Assembly (NCBI RefSeq): GCF_002086795.1
Contig: NZ_MVIM01000016.1
Coordinates: 1 to 64,000 of the forward strand
Direction of reading: 5' to 3'
DNA from: Mycolicibacterium tusciae
GTDB taxonomy: Bacteria; Actinomycetota; Actinomycetes; Mycobacteriales; Mycobacteriaceae
DNA: 64,000 bases
Part shown: piece after piece, positions 9,326 to 17,282 of the stretch
How the letters are laid out: each line of letters starts with the position of its first letter
Numbering within the stretch: the first letter of the stretch is position 1
Notes under the pieces: generated by a model
What the model saw: the letters and a program-made list of their open reading frames with translations, nothing else
What the model was told of the DNA's origin: nothing
Database searches by the model: none
Position numbers and translations under genes: made by a program

Positions 9326-10222
9326 CTAGGTCAGCGGACGGCCGGTTCGGATCCGCCAGTCGAGATCCCGCAGCATCCAGTTGAACGGGAAGCGCCGAAT
9401 GAAGCGCGGCATCACCTTGTTCACGGTCCCGATAACCGTCATCACCCGATTGAACCTGCGCTGCTTGCTTGCATCCCACGGCAGTCGCATCTCGTCGCGG
9501 AACCGTTGCGGCAGAAAGCCGGTGGTCATGAACAGGTTGACCGCGTCCAGCCGCTTCTGCAACGGCCGCGGCAACGTGGCGTTCCCGAGACGCCCGGCCG
9601 CGATGGGCCACAGATACTCATGGACGGCGTCGTCGATGTGAATCTGTTCCAGTGACTGCTGCCAGTACTCGTCGAAAGCCTTGCGATCGGCAGGCCACAT
9701 CTCCGCGGGCACCTGCAACGTCGTGCCGAGTGTCATGCCTTCGCGATAGTGGCGGTCCGCGGTTTCGTCATCCATCTCGCCGACGAAGATGCGATGAACG
9801 TCGACGAAACCCTTGTACAGGCACGCCGCCACCCACATCTGCAGGTCCTTGTCGAAGGCGTTGTATTGCACCGGGTCGCCCGGCTCCGAGTACACCTGTG
9901 CGTGGGACTTGTTCACCGCGCGGCGATACAGCTTCTTCTGCTCCTCGGTGCCCGAGAGGGCGACCGCGAGATAGGTGAAGGTGGTCCTGGCCCGCTTGAT
10001 GGGATGACGGTCGGCGCGTCCACTTTCGACCCGGCTGTCCTTGACCCCGTACCCGACGCCGGGGCGGGCCAACTCCATGATCACGTTGGCGCCTCCGGAC
10101 AGCAGACCGATGAACGCGGCGTCATCCGCGGCGCCCATCCACCTCGGCGGCTTCTTCCCGCCGGGAAGCACCGGGTCGTTGAGGGGACGCTCGACGTGAT
10201 CGATCGGAACAGTGACCGTCAT
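9326..10222 (-). CDS. Oxygenase MpaB-like (DUF2236) family protein
   Basis: This 298-residue protein belongs to the DUF2236 / ER-bound oxygenase mpaB family, in which conserved His and Asp residues are thought to bind haem or iron. Family-like features are the ARTTFTYLAVALSGT segment, AVNKSHAQVYSEPG with a conserved histidine, and the DKDLQMWVAACLYKGF helix. No signal peptide is evident. The gene is divergent from the TetR gene at 10295, which probably controls it; the pair matches Rv0276/Rv0275c. Substrate unknown. Confidence 0.85.
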   Translation of the reverse strand: MTVTVPIDHVERPLNDPVLPGGKKPPRWMGAADDAAFIGLLSGGANVIMELARPGVGYGVKDSRVESGRADRHPIKRARTTFTYLAVALSGTEEQKKLYRRAVNKSHAQVYSEPGDPVQYNAFDKDLQMWVAACLYKGFVDVHRIFVGEMDDETADRHYREGMTLGTTLQVPAEMWPADRKAFDEYWQQSLEQIHIDDAVHEYLWPIAAGRLGNATLPRPLQKRLDAVNLFMTTGFLPQRFRDEMRLPWDASKQRRFNRVMTVIGTVNKVMPRFIRRFPFNWMLRDLDWRIRTGRPLT

Positions 10223-10270
10223 TGGCCGCCACCTATCGGTAAAGTGAGAACGTGTGTTTCCTGATATTGC

Positions 10271-10287
10271 CCTGTCAATGGGACAGG
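10271..10287. promoter_or_regulatory. Perfect palindrome CCTGTC-N5-GACAGG, candidate TetR operator
   Basis: A 17-bp inverted repeat with 6-bp arms lies in the 72-bp gap between the divergent DUF2236 and TetR genes, 7 bases before the TetR ATG at 10295. Its size and position fit an autoregulatory TetR operator. A possible -10 (CAAGAT, 10291-10296) follows it, which would give a leaderless transcript beginning at the ATG at 10304. Confidence 0.55.
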
Positions 10288-10294
10288 TGTCAAG

Positions 10295-10921
10295 ATGGCA
10301 GGCATGGCACAGGTCCGTCCCTACCGCGGCGTCGACGCGGTCGAACGCGTCGCAGGTCGCCGTCGCCGCCTGCTGGATGCCGGGCTCGACCTACTCGGCG
10401 CCGCAGGTAAGGACCCCGCCGAGTTGACCGTGCGCGCAATCTGCGGGCAGGCCGCGCTGGGCGTTCGGTACTTCTACGAAAGCTTCAACGACAAAGACGA
10501 CTTCGTCGGAGCGGTGTTCGACTCGGTGATCGCCGACATCGCCGCGACCACCCAGGCCGCCGTCGCGGCGGCATCCCCGGCCGAGCAGGCCCGTGCCGCG
10601 ATGGCCAACGTCGTCCGCACGATCTCCGCCGACCCCCGCGTCGGACGCCTGCTGTTCAGCGTCGAGCTGTCCAATACCGTGATCGTGCGCAAGCGCGCGG
10701 AGTCGACGGCCTTGTTCGCCGCCCTGCTCTTCGCCCATGCGGGCGCGAAAGGGGCGCTGGACAACGACCAGGTCAAGGCCGCATCCCATTTCGCGGTCGG
10801 CGGCGTGGGTCAAGCCATCAGCGCATGGCTGTCCGGGGAAGTCGAACTCGACCACGACGAGCTGGTGGAGCTGCTGGCCGCGCTGATCGATCAGCTGGCC
10901 GCGATGCCGCCAAGACCCTAG
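10295..10921 (+). CDS. TetR family transcriptional regulator (Rv0275c-like)
   Basis: This 208-residue DNA-binding regulator has an N-terminal helix-turn-helix (about residues 20-65: RRRLLDAGLDLLGAAG, then VRAICGQAALGVRYFYESF with the TetR YFYESF signature) and a helical ligand-binding C-terminus. It is divergent from the DUF2236 gene and converges with the VOC gene; both stop codons share the four bases CTAG at 10918-10921. The start could instead be the ATG at 10304, which sits 7 bases after a -10-like CAAGAT. Effector unknown. Confidence 0.9.
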   Translation: MAGMAQVRPYRGVDAVERVAGRRRRLLDAGLDLLGAAGKDPAELTVRAICGQAALGVRYFYESFNDKDDFVGAVFDSVIADIAATTQAAVAAASPAEQARAAMANVVRTISADPRVGRLLFSVELSNTVIVRKRAESTALFAALLFAHAGAKGALDNDQVKAASHFAVGGVGQAISAWLSGEVELDHDELVELLAALIDQLAAMPPRP

Positions 10922-11493
10922 ACGCCCACCCGGGGCCGGCGATCCGCGGCGGTCTTCGGCTCGGTCGTGGTGTCACTGTCGGTGAATTCCTTGGTCCAGC
11001 AGGCGAACTCGAGGGTGATGCCGTCCGGATCGAAGAAGTAGAACGACCGCACGTACACCCCCGGATGTACCGTCGGGGAGACCTGCTGCTTGCTCTCGTC
11101 ATGGTTGAGCACCGGGCCGACGCGCACACCCTTGTCCTTGAGCCGCTGCCGGTATTCGTCAAACTTCTCCGCCGGGACATGGAACGCCAGGTGATTCATG
11201 GTGCTCACGGCGCTCACGATGTCGCCGATACCCGGAATCGCTTCGGGCGACGAGATTCCCGGAACGCGATCCGGTGCGTCGGCGAACCAGAAGAACGCCA
11301 CGCAGTCGCCGTTACCTGCATCGAAGAAGAAGTGTTGTCCCATGCCCCCCGGCAGGTCGAGTGACTTGATCAACGGCATTCCAAGCACATTGCTGTAGAA
11401 GTCGACCGTCTTCGCCATGTCCGAGCACACGAGCGCTACGTGGTTGATGCCGCCGAGTTCGAACTCGGAATTCGGGTTGTTCGGCTTGATCAT
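10918..11493 (-). CDS. VOC (glyoxalase/dioxygenase fold) family protein (Rv0274-like)
   Basis: This 191-residue protein has one complete vicinal-oxygen-chelate unit: INHVALVCSDMAKTVDFYSNVLG at about residues 16-38 and MNHLAFHVPAEKFDEY near 99, ending in FYFFDPDGITLEFAC with the metal-binding glutamate. The metal-ligand pattern His/His/Glu is visible (H18, H101, and E in LEFAC). It could be an extradiol dioxygenase-like enzyme or a glyoxalase-type lyase; substrate unknown. It is divergent from the TetR gene at 11597, a likely regulator. Confidence 0.88.
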   Translation of the reverse strand: MIKPNNPNSEFELGGINHVALVCSDMAKTVDFYSNVLGMPLIKSLDLPGGMGQHFFFDAGNGDCVAFFWFADAPDRVPGISSPEAIPGIGDIVSAVSTMNHLAFHVPAEKFDEYRQRLKDKGVRVGPVLNHDESKQQVSPTVHPGVYVRSFYFFDPDGITLEFACWTKEFTDSDTTTEPKTAADRRPRVGV

Positions 11494-11524
11494 GTGTGGC
11501 TGCTCCTCTAGTCAAGCTCGATTT

Positions 11525-11585
11525 CTGAATCTAACATCAGGTTCAGGTTCGATCAATGGTCCGATCGGCGAACCGATCAATGGTC
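11525..11585. promoter_or_regulatory. Operator-rich divergent promoter region: direct repeat and hairpin
   Basis: The 103-bp gap between the VOC gene and the TetR gene holds a 12-bp direct repeat, CGATCAATGGTC, at 11550-11561 and 11574-11585 (24-bp period). Between the copies is a perfect inverted repeat GATCGG-CGAA-CCGATC at 11563-11578. CTGAA/TTCAG arms lie at 11525-11529 and 11542-11546. The 24-bp period puts the direct repeats on about the same DNA face, as expected for a dimer pair of the adjacent TetR protein. Confidence 0.5.
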
Positions 11586-11596
11586 GAGGAGAGGCC

Positions 11597-12253
11597 GTGT
11601 CCGCAAGTTCTCGCGTGCAGCTTCCGACGCTGCGCGGTCGGCGGACGCAGGCGGCGATCGACGCGGGAGCCCGATCAGTGATCGCCCGCAAAGGCATTCT
11701 CGCAACGACGATTTCGGATATCGCCGCCGAAGCCGGCAAGTCCACCGCATCGTTCTACAACTACTACGACTCCAAGGAAGCGATGGTCCGCGAGTGGGCC
11801 CTGCGGTTCCGCGACGAAGCCAGGGAGCGCTCGCGGGCCGCGGCCGAGCCGGGCCTGTCGAACTGGGAGCGCTCCTACCAGGTCGCGGCCGCTCACTGGC
11901 ACACCTATCGCCACCAACTCGCCGAGATCGTCAGCGTGTCGCAACTGGCGATGGTCAACGACGACTTCGCGGAATACTGGAACGACATCTGCTCGCTCCC
12001 GATCACGCTGGTCACCCATATGGTGAAACATGCTCAACAACAGGGCTTCTGCGTTGACGATGATCCACGCCTCGTGGCAGTGGCGTTGGTGTCGATGCTC
12101 AACCAGTTCTGCTACACACAATTGGCCGGGGACGCCGGGCGGGGTGGCGGGAAAGACCCGCACGGTGATGGGGACGCCGTCGATGACGAGGCATGCATCA
12201 TCACGCTTGCCAACATCTTCTACCGGACGATCTATCACAAGGGGGCGGAATGA
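11597..12253 (+). CDS. TetR family transcriptional regulator (Rv0273c-like)
   Basis: The HTH lies at about residues 15-60 (RSVIARKGILATTISDIAAEAGKSTASFYNYY), followed by a helical C-terminal domain. The GTG at 11597 (218 residues) was chosen because GAGGAGAGG precedes it; the open frame continues upstream without a good ribosome site. Its stop overlaps the hydrolase start (ATGA), so regulator, hydrolase, dehydrogenase and probably fadE6 read as one operon. Ligand unknown; an acyl-CoA or ester metabolite would fit the context. Confidence 0.9.
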   Translation: MSASSRVQLPTLRGRRTQAAIDAGARSVIARKGILATTISDIAAEAGKSTASFYNYYDSKEAMVREWALRFRDEARERSRAAAEPGLSNWERSYQVAAAHWHTYRHQLAEIVSVSQLAMVNDDFAEYWNDICSLPITLVTHMVKHAQQQGFCVDDDPRLVAVALVSMLNQFCYTQLAGDAGRGGGKDPHGDGDAVDDEACIITLANIFYRTIYHKGAE

Positions 12254-13392
12254 CAAGGACACCATCGAGCGGCGGAACCCCTGGTGTCACCCGCGAATTC
12301 GTCGGCGCGCAGTCACCCACCGCACGTCGTGCGGGTGCGGGCGGGAACCCCTGTCAGGGCCTCTACTACCGCGGCGTCGGACGAAAACCGAAGGTGGCGA
12401 TGATCGCCACGCACTACCAGATCGACTTCTCCGAACACTATCTCGCCGACTACATGGCGACCCGGGGTATCGGCTTCCTCGGGTGGAACACGCGATATCG
12501 GGGCTTCGAGAGCAGTTTCCTGCTCGACCACGCACTGGTCGACATCGGGGTGGGAGTGCGCTGGCTGCGCGAGGTGCAAGGGGTGGAAACCATTGTTCTG
12601 CTGGGTAATTCCGGCGGTGGTTCACTCATGGCGGCGTATCAGGCACAGGCTGTCGATCCGCACGTGACCCCGCTGGACGGTATGCGTCCTGCGGCGGGTC
12701 TCAACGACCTGCTGCCCGCGGACGGCTATATCGCGAGCGCTGCCCATCCCGGCCGTCCCGACGTCCTGACCGCCTGGATGGATGGGTCGGTCGTCGACGA
12801 AAGCGACCCTCTCGGCAGCGATCCCGAGCTCGACCTGTTCAATCCGGAGAACGGCCCACCCTTTTCCGAGGAGTTCGTCGCGCGCTACCGCTCGGCACAG
12901 ATCGACCGCAACAACGCCATCACCGACTGGGCCGAGAACGAACTCAAACGCGTGCACGCCGCCGGCTTCTCGGACCGCCCGTTCACGGTGCTGCGGACCT
13001 GGGCGGACCCACGCATGGTCGACCCGTCCATCGAGCCGACCAGGCGTCAGCCGAACATGTGCTACGCGGGCGAGCCGATCAAGGCAAACCGCTCCGCGCA
13101 CGGTATCGCCGCGGCGTGCACGCTGCGGAGCTGGATCGGCATGTGGAGCCTGCGGCACGCGCAGACCCGGGCCGAGCCGCACCTGTCCCGTCTCGCCTGT
13201 CCCGCGCTGGTGATCAACGCCGAACAGGACACCGGTGTGTATCCGTCGGACGCGCAACGCATTTATGACGCGCTGGCCTCCGAGGACAAGGCGCAGTGCT
13301 CCTTCGACACCGACCATTACTTCTCGACGCCGGGCGCACGCAGCGAGAAGGCCGATACCATCGCCAAATGGATCGCGAAGCGGTGGCGTTGA
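12250..13392 (+). CDS. Alpha/beta hydrolase (Rv0272c-like)
   Basis: This 380-residue protein has an alpha/beta-hydrolase layout: the nucleophile elbow is GNSGGG (serine near residue 119), the acid region PALVINAEQDTGV lies near 317, and a late histidine sits in TDHYF near 354. It starts at the ATG overlapping the TetR stop (ATGA at 12250-12253). No signal peptide is seen, so it is probably cytosolic. Rv0272c is an uncharacterised protein of similar size and place. Substrate unknown; an esterase or thioesterase acting with the downstream acyl-CoA dehydrogenase is an inference. Confidence 0.87.
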   Translation: MTRTPSSGGTPGVTREFVGAQSPTARRAGAGGNPCQGLYYRGVGRKPKVAMIATHYQIDFSEHYLADYMATRGIGFLGWNTRYRGFESSFLLDHALVDIGVGVRWLREVQGVETIVLLGNSGGGSLMAAYQAQAVDPHVTPLDGMRPAAGLNDLLPADGYIASAAHPGRPDVLTAWMDGSVVDESDPLGSDPELDLFNPENGPPFSEEFVARYRSAQIDRNNAITDWAENELKRVHAAGFSDRPFTVLRTWADPRMVDPSIEPTRRQPNMCYAGEPIKANRSAHGIAAACTLRSWIGMWSLRHAQTRAEPHLSRLACPALVINAEQDTGVYPSDAQRIYDALASEDKAQCSFDTDHYFSTPGARSEKADTIAKWIAKRWR

Positions 13393-14378
13393 AAGTCCTC
13401 GCTCACTACGTTCCCGGTGACAGAGTCGCGCAGTTCGTTGCACCAGAAGTGGATTGGCTCGATATTCGCTACTGCGCCGAAGATGACGACGACGCTTTTT
13501 ATCGAGAGCTCCCCCATGCCGACGTGATCTGGCATGTGCTGCGGCCGATATCGGGCGGGGACCTCGAGATGGCTCCGCGGTGCCGGCTCGTGCACAAGCT
13601 GGGCGCGGGCGTCAACACCATCGACGTCGAGACGGCGACGCGGCTCGGCATCGCCGTGGCGAACATGCCGGGCGCGAATGCCCCATCGGTCGCCGAGGGC
13701 ACCGTGCTGCTGATGCTTGCCGCGCTGCGCAGGCTAACCGAGCTCGACCGCGTCACCCGCGACGGCAACGGCTGGCCCTCGGATCCGAGCCTCGGCGAGA
13801 CGGTGCGTGACATCGGCGGGTGCACCGTCGGCTTGATCGGCTACGGCAACATCGCGAAACGCGTCGAAGCCATAGTGAGGGCGATGGGTACTCCGGCTTC
13901 TCGGGTGCTGCACACCAGCACCCGCGACGACGGTCTGCCCGGCTGGCGCGCGCTGTCCGACCTGCTTTCGGAAAGCGACATCGTCTCCCTGCACATCCCG
14001 TTGACGGACCAGACCGCGGGCTTGCTGGATCGCCGCGCCCTCGCGTCGATGCGTTCCGATGCGGTGTTGGTGAACACCTCCCGTGGCGCGGTGATCGACG
14101 AGGACGCGCTCGTCGACGCGCTGCGATCGGGCGGGCTGGCGGCCGCGGGCCTGGACGTTTTCGCCGTCGAGCCGATCCCCGCCGGAAATCCGCTCCTGAC
14201 CCTGGCCAACGTGGTGCTGACCCCCCATGTCAGCTGGTACACGCTGGACACCATGAGGCGATATCTGGAGGTGGCCGTGGACAACTGCCGCCGCATCCGG
14301 GATGGCCGGGACCTCGCCAATGTCGTGAACGGTATCGTGGTTCCCAACCGACCGGTTAATAGGGAAACGCCACAATGA
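13368..14378 (+). CDS. D-2-hydroxyacid dehydrogenase family protein
   Basis: This NAD(P)-dependent dehydrogenase of the phosphoglycerate/2-hydroxyacid family has a Rossmann motif GLIGYGNIAKRV near residue 163, the active-site arginine region NTSRGAVIDEDAL, the conserved DVFAVEP glutamate region, and the catalytic histidine in LTPHVSW. The length of 336 is typical. The start overlaps the hydrolase gene by 25 bases; a GTG at 13383 is an equally possible start. I do not recall this gene at this place in H37Rv, where fadE6 follows Rv0272c directly, so it may be a lineage-specific insertion in the operon. Confidence 0.87.
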   Translation: MDREAVALKVLAHYVPGDRVAQFVAPEVDWLDIRYCAEDDDDAFYRELPHADVIWHVLRPISGGDLEMAPRCRLVHKLGAGVNTIDVETATRLGIAVANMPGANAPSVAEGTVLLMLAALRRLTELDRVTRDGNGWPSDPSLGETVRDIGGCTVGLIGYGNIAKRVEAIVRAMGTPASRVLHTSTRDDGLPGWRALSDLLSESDIVSLHIPLTDQTAGLLDRRALASMRSDAVLVNTSRGAVIDEDALVDALRSGGLAAAGLDVFAVEPIPAGNPLLTLANVVLTPHVSWYTLDTMRRYLEVAVDNCRRIRDGRDLANVVNGIVVPNRPVNRETPQ

Positions 14379-14390
14379 GGTGCAACAGCT

Positions 14391-16583
14391 ATGCCCATCG
14401 CAATCAACACTGAGCACAACGACCTGGCTGATTCGGTCCGGTCCCTGGTGGCGCGGGTCGCGCCGTCGGAGGTGCTGCATGAGGCACTGGAGACGCCGGT
14501 TCCCAACCCGCCGCCGTACTGGAAGGCCGCCGCCGAGCAGGGTCTGCAGGGTGTGCATCTGTCGGAATCCATTGGCGGACAAGGGTTTGGTGTTCTCGAG
14601 CTGGCGATCGTGCTGGCCGAGTTCGGCTACGGCGCGGTACCCGGTCCGTTCGTACCTTCAGCGATCGCCAGCGCACTGATCGCCGCCAACGACCCCGACG
14701 CGAAGGTGCTGGCAGACCTGGCGTCCGGTGACGTGATCGCGACCTACGCGATCGACTCCGGCCTGACGGCCACCAGACAGGGCAACGACCTGGTCATTCG
14801 CGGTGAGGTCCGCGCCGTCCCCGCGGCCGCGCAGGCGTCGGTGCTGGTGCTGCCGGTGGCGATCGACAGCGGCGAGGAGTGGGTGATCCTCGACGCAGAG
14901 GCGCTTGAGATCGAGGGGGTCCAGAGCGTGGACCCACTTCGCCCGGTGGCCGACGTGCGCGCCAACGCCGTCGAGGTCGGCGACGACCGCGTGCTGGGCA
15001 ACCTGAGCCGCAACCACGCACGCGCAATCATCTCGACGCTGCTGTCCGCAGAGTGTGTCGGAGTCGCGCGGTGGGCGACCGACACGGCGACGGCGTACGC
15101 CAAGATCCGCGAGCAGTTCGGCCGGCCGATCGGTCAGTTCCAGGCCATCAAGCACAAGTGCGCCCAGATGATCGCCGACACCGAGCGGGCGACCGCCGCG
15201 GTATGGGACGCGGCGCGTGCCATCGATGAGCACAGCGAAAACCCCAGCGATGAAACGGCTTTCGAGTTCGCCTCGGCAGTCGCGGCCACGCTGGCTCCCG
15301 CAGCCGTGTTACACACCACCCAGGACTGCATCCAGGTTCATGGCGGCATCGGCTTCACCTGGGAACACGACACCAACGTGTACTACCGCCGCGCGCTGCT
15401 GCTGGCCGCATGCTTCGGCCGCACCAGCGAGTACCCGCAGCGGGTCGTGGATATCGCGACGAGCACCGGAGCCCGCAAGCTCAACATCGATCTGGATCCC
15501 GAGACGGAGAAGCTACGCGACGAGATCCGCGCGGAAGTGGCGGCGCTGAAAGCGATTCCGAGCGATGAGCGGACCACCGCGATCGCCGAGGGCGGCTGGG
15601 TGGTGCCCCACCTGCCCAAGCCCTGGGGTCGCGCGGCGGGCCCCGTCGAGCAGATCATCATCGCGCAGGAGTTCAGCGCCGGCCGGGTCAAACGTCCGGC
15701 GATGGGCATCGCGGCGTGGCTGATCCCGTCGGTGGTGGCATTCGGGACCGAGCAGCAGCAGCAGCGCTTCCTGCCACCGACGCTGCGCGGCGAGATGATT
15801 TGGTGCCAACTGTTTTCCGAGCCCGGCGCCGGCTCGGACCTGGCCAGCCTGACCACCAAAGCCACCAAGGTCGACGGTGGCTGGCGGATCACCGGCCAGA
15901 AGATATGGACCACCGGCGCGCAGTACTCGCAGTGGGGCATGCTGCTGGCCCGCACCGATCCGAGCGCCCCGAAGCACAACGGCATCACCTACTTTCTGCT
16001 CGACATGAGCAGTGACGGTGTCGAGGTGAAACCGCTGCGCGAACTGACCGGCAACGCGATGTTCAACACGGTGTTCATCGACGACGTGTTCGTCCCCGAC
16101 GACATGGTGCTCGGTGAGGTGAACCGCGGCTGGGAGGTCAGCCGCACCACCCTGACGGCCGAGCGGGTGTCGATCGGCAGCACTGAGCCGCCGTTCCTGC
16201 CCACCTTCGACGGCTTCGTCGACTTCATCCGCGACGGCCAGTTCGATCAGGTCGGGAAGAACACCGCGGGTCATCTCATGGCCGAAGGACACGCGGCCAA
16301 GGTGCTGAACATGCGGTCCACCCTGCTGACGCTGGCCGGTGGCGATCCGATGCCCGCGGCGGCGATCTCCAAGCTGCTGTCCATGCGAACCGGTCAGAAG
16401 TACGCCGAGTTCGCGGTGTCCTCGTTCGGCACCGACGGCGCCGTGGGGAATCCGGAGACACCGCAGGGGAAGTGGGCCGAGTTCCTGTTGGCCAGCCGCG
16501 CGACGACCATCTACGGCGGCACATCAGAGGTGCAGCTGAACATCATCGCCGAGCGGCTGCTGGGCTTGCCTCGCGATCCGTAA
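14391..16583 (+). CDS. fadE6: Two-domain acyl-CoA dehydrogenase FadE6
   Basis: This flavoenzyme family catalyses alpha,beta-dehydrogenation of acyl-CoA with FAD. The 730 residues hold two fused acyl-CoA dehydrogenase units. The first (about 1-345) includes RNHARAIISTLLSAECVGVA and HGGIGFTWEHD. The second (about 375-730) includes the FAD-contact segment WCQLFSEPGAGSDLASL and ends with TIYGGTSEVQLNIIAERLLG. The ATG at 14391 has GAGGTG upstream, 12 bases after the dehydrogenase stop. Fused FadE proteins often pair an active with a degenerate half; which half is catalytic was not settled here. Confidence 0.93.
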   Translation: MPIAINTEHNDLADSVRSLVARVAPSEVLHEALETPVPNPPPYWKAAAEQGLQGVHLSESIGGQGFGVLELAIVLAEFGYGAVPGPFVPSAIASALIAANDPDAKVLADLASGDVIATYAIDSGLTATRQGNDLVIRGEVRAVPAAAQASVLVLPVAIDSGEEWVILDAEALEIEGVQSVDPLRPVADVRANAVEVGDDRVLGNLSRNHARAIISTLLSAECVGVARWATDTATAYAKIREQFGRPIGQFQAIKHKCAQMIADTERATAAVWDAARAIDEHSENPSDETAFEFASAVAATLAPAAVLHTTQDCIQVHGGIGFTWEHDTNVYYRRALLLAACFGRTSEYPQRVVDIATSTGARKLNIDLDPETEKLRDEIRAEVAALKAIPSDERTTAIAEGGWVVPHLPKPWGRAAGPVEQIIIAQEFSAGRVKRPAMGIAAWLIPSVVAFGTEQQQQRFLPPTLRGEMIWCQLFSEPGAGSDLASLTTKATKVDGGWRITGQKIWTTGAQYSQWGMLLARTDPSAPKHNGITYFLLDMSSDGVEVKPLRELTGNAMFNTVFIDDVFVPDDMVLGEVNRGWEVSRTTLTAERVSIGSTEPPFLPTFDGFVDFIRDGQFDQVGKNTAGHLMAEGHAAKVLNMRSTLLTLAGGDPMPAAAISKLLSMRTGQKYAEFAVSSFGTDGAVGNPETPQGKWAEFLLASRATTIYGGTSEVQLNIIAERLLGLPRDP

Positions 16584-16641
16584 CCGCCCTCGACGGCGGG
16601 CGTACGATCGAACTGTTGACTCACGAAAGGGGTCGGCAGCT

Positions 16642-16920
16642 ATGAACCTTCTCAAGCGACGCCCGTCGCGGTTGATCATCACCGGTGCCGCGGCACTGGG
16701 GTTCCTGATTGCGCCTGCGGTGTTGACGGCGGAGTCGGCGGTCGAGTCGGAGGCCGCGCCGTGCTACCCCGGCTTCGTCCCCGGTAACCCGTACATCCCG
16801 TCCTGCAACGTCGGACCGCGCATCCCGAGGGTTCGCGGCGGGCCACCGGATCAGGCGGCGGTGATCGCGTGCCGCGATATCCCGGGATGCCTGTCCTGGT
16901 ACATCAACCATCCGCACTGA
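16642..16920 (+). CDS. Small exported cysteine-containing protein of unknown function
   Basis: This 92-residue protein has a lysine/arginine-rich start (MNLLKRRPSR), a hydrophobic segment at about 12-30 and a likely cleavage site near residue 39 (ESEAAP). The mature part is about 53 residues, rich in Pro and Gly, with four cysteines (about 41, 55, 77, 83) that could form two disulfides. The start has AAAGGGG 8-9 bases upstream. No known domain recognised. It could be a secreted peptide or cell-envelope protein. Confidence 0.8.
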   Translation: MNLLKRRPSRLIITGAAALGFLIAPAVLTAESAVESEAAPCYPGFVPGNPYIPSCNVGPRIPRVRGGPPDQAAVIACRDIPGCLSWYINHPH

Positions 16921-16959
16921 GCACGGTTTCTCCGTGCGGTACGCGGGAACCCGTTCGAC

Positions 16960-17271
16960 ATGACCAATGACGTCGAGAAGCGCTGGGACCGGCCCCGCAC
17001 CTTCCGTGCCGCGGCGGTCTACGTCGGCGCGGTCGTCGTTGTGGCGGGCATCGTCTTCGCCATATACGGATTGGCCGCCCGGGAATCGGTGATCGCGGCA
17101 TCGCTGGTGCCGGCCGTTTTGTTCGCCGGCGGCGTCGGCGCATTCGTCAAGACGTATCGCGAGTGGAAAGTACAGGGGCCGTGGGTGGCCTGGCAGGGCG
17201 CGGGCTGGTTCCTACTCACCCTGATGCTGGTGTGCCTGTCGATTCCCGGCGCCGCGATACTGTCCGCCTAA
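16960..17271 (+). CDS. Small integral membrane protein of unknown function
   Basis: This 103-residue protein has three predicted membrane helices: about 18-42 (AVYVGAVVVVAGIVFAIYGL), 45-64 (ESVIAASLVPAVLFAGGVGAF) and 80-102 (FLLTLMLVCLSIPGAAIL). A basic loop, KTYREWKVQGPW, lies between the second and third. The N-terminus is charged. It lies 40 bases after the exported small protein and may be co-transcribed with it. It converges with fadD2 with a gap of only 11 bases. No family recognised. Confidence 0.78.
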   Translation: MTNDVEKRWDRPRTFRAAAVYVGAVVVVAGIVFAIYGLAARESVIAASLVPAVLFAGGVGAFVKTYREWKVQGPWVAWQGAGWFLLTLMLVCLSIPGAAILSA

Positions 17272-17282
17272 GGCAGGTGGAA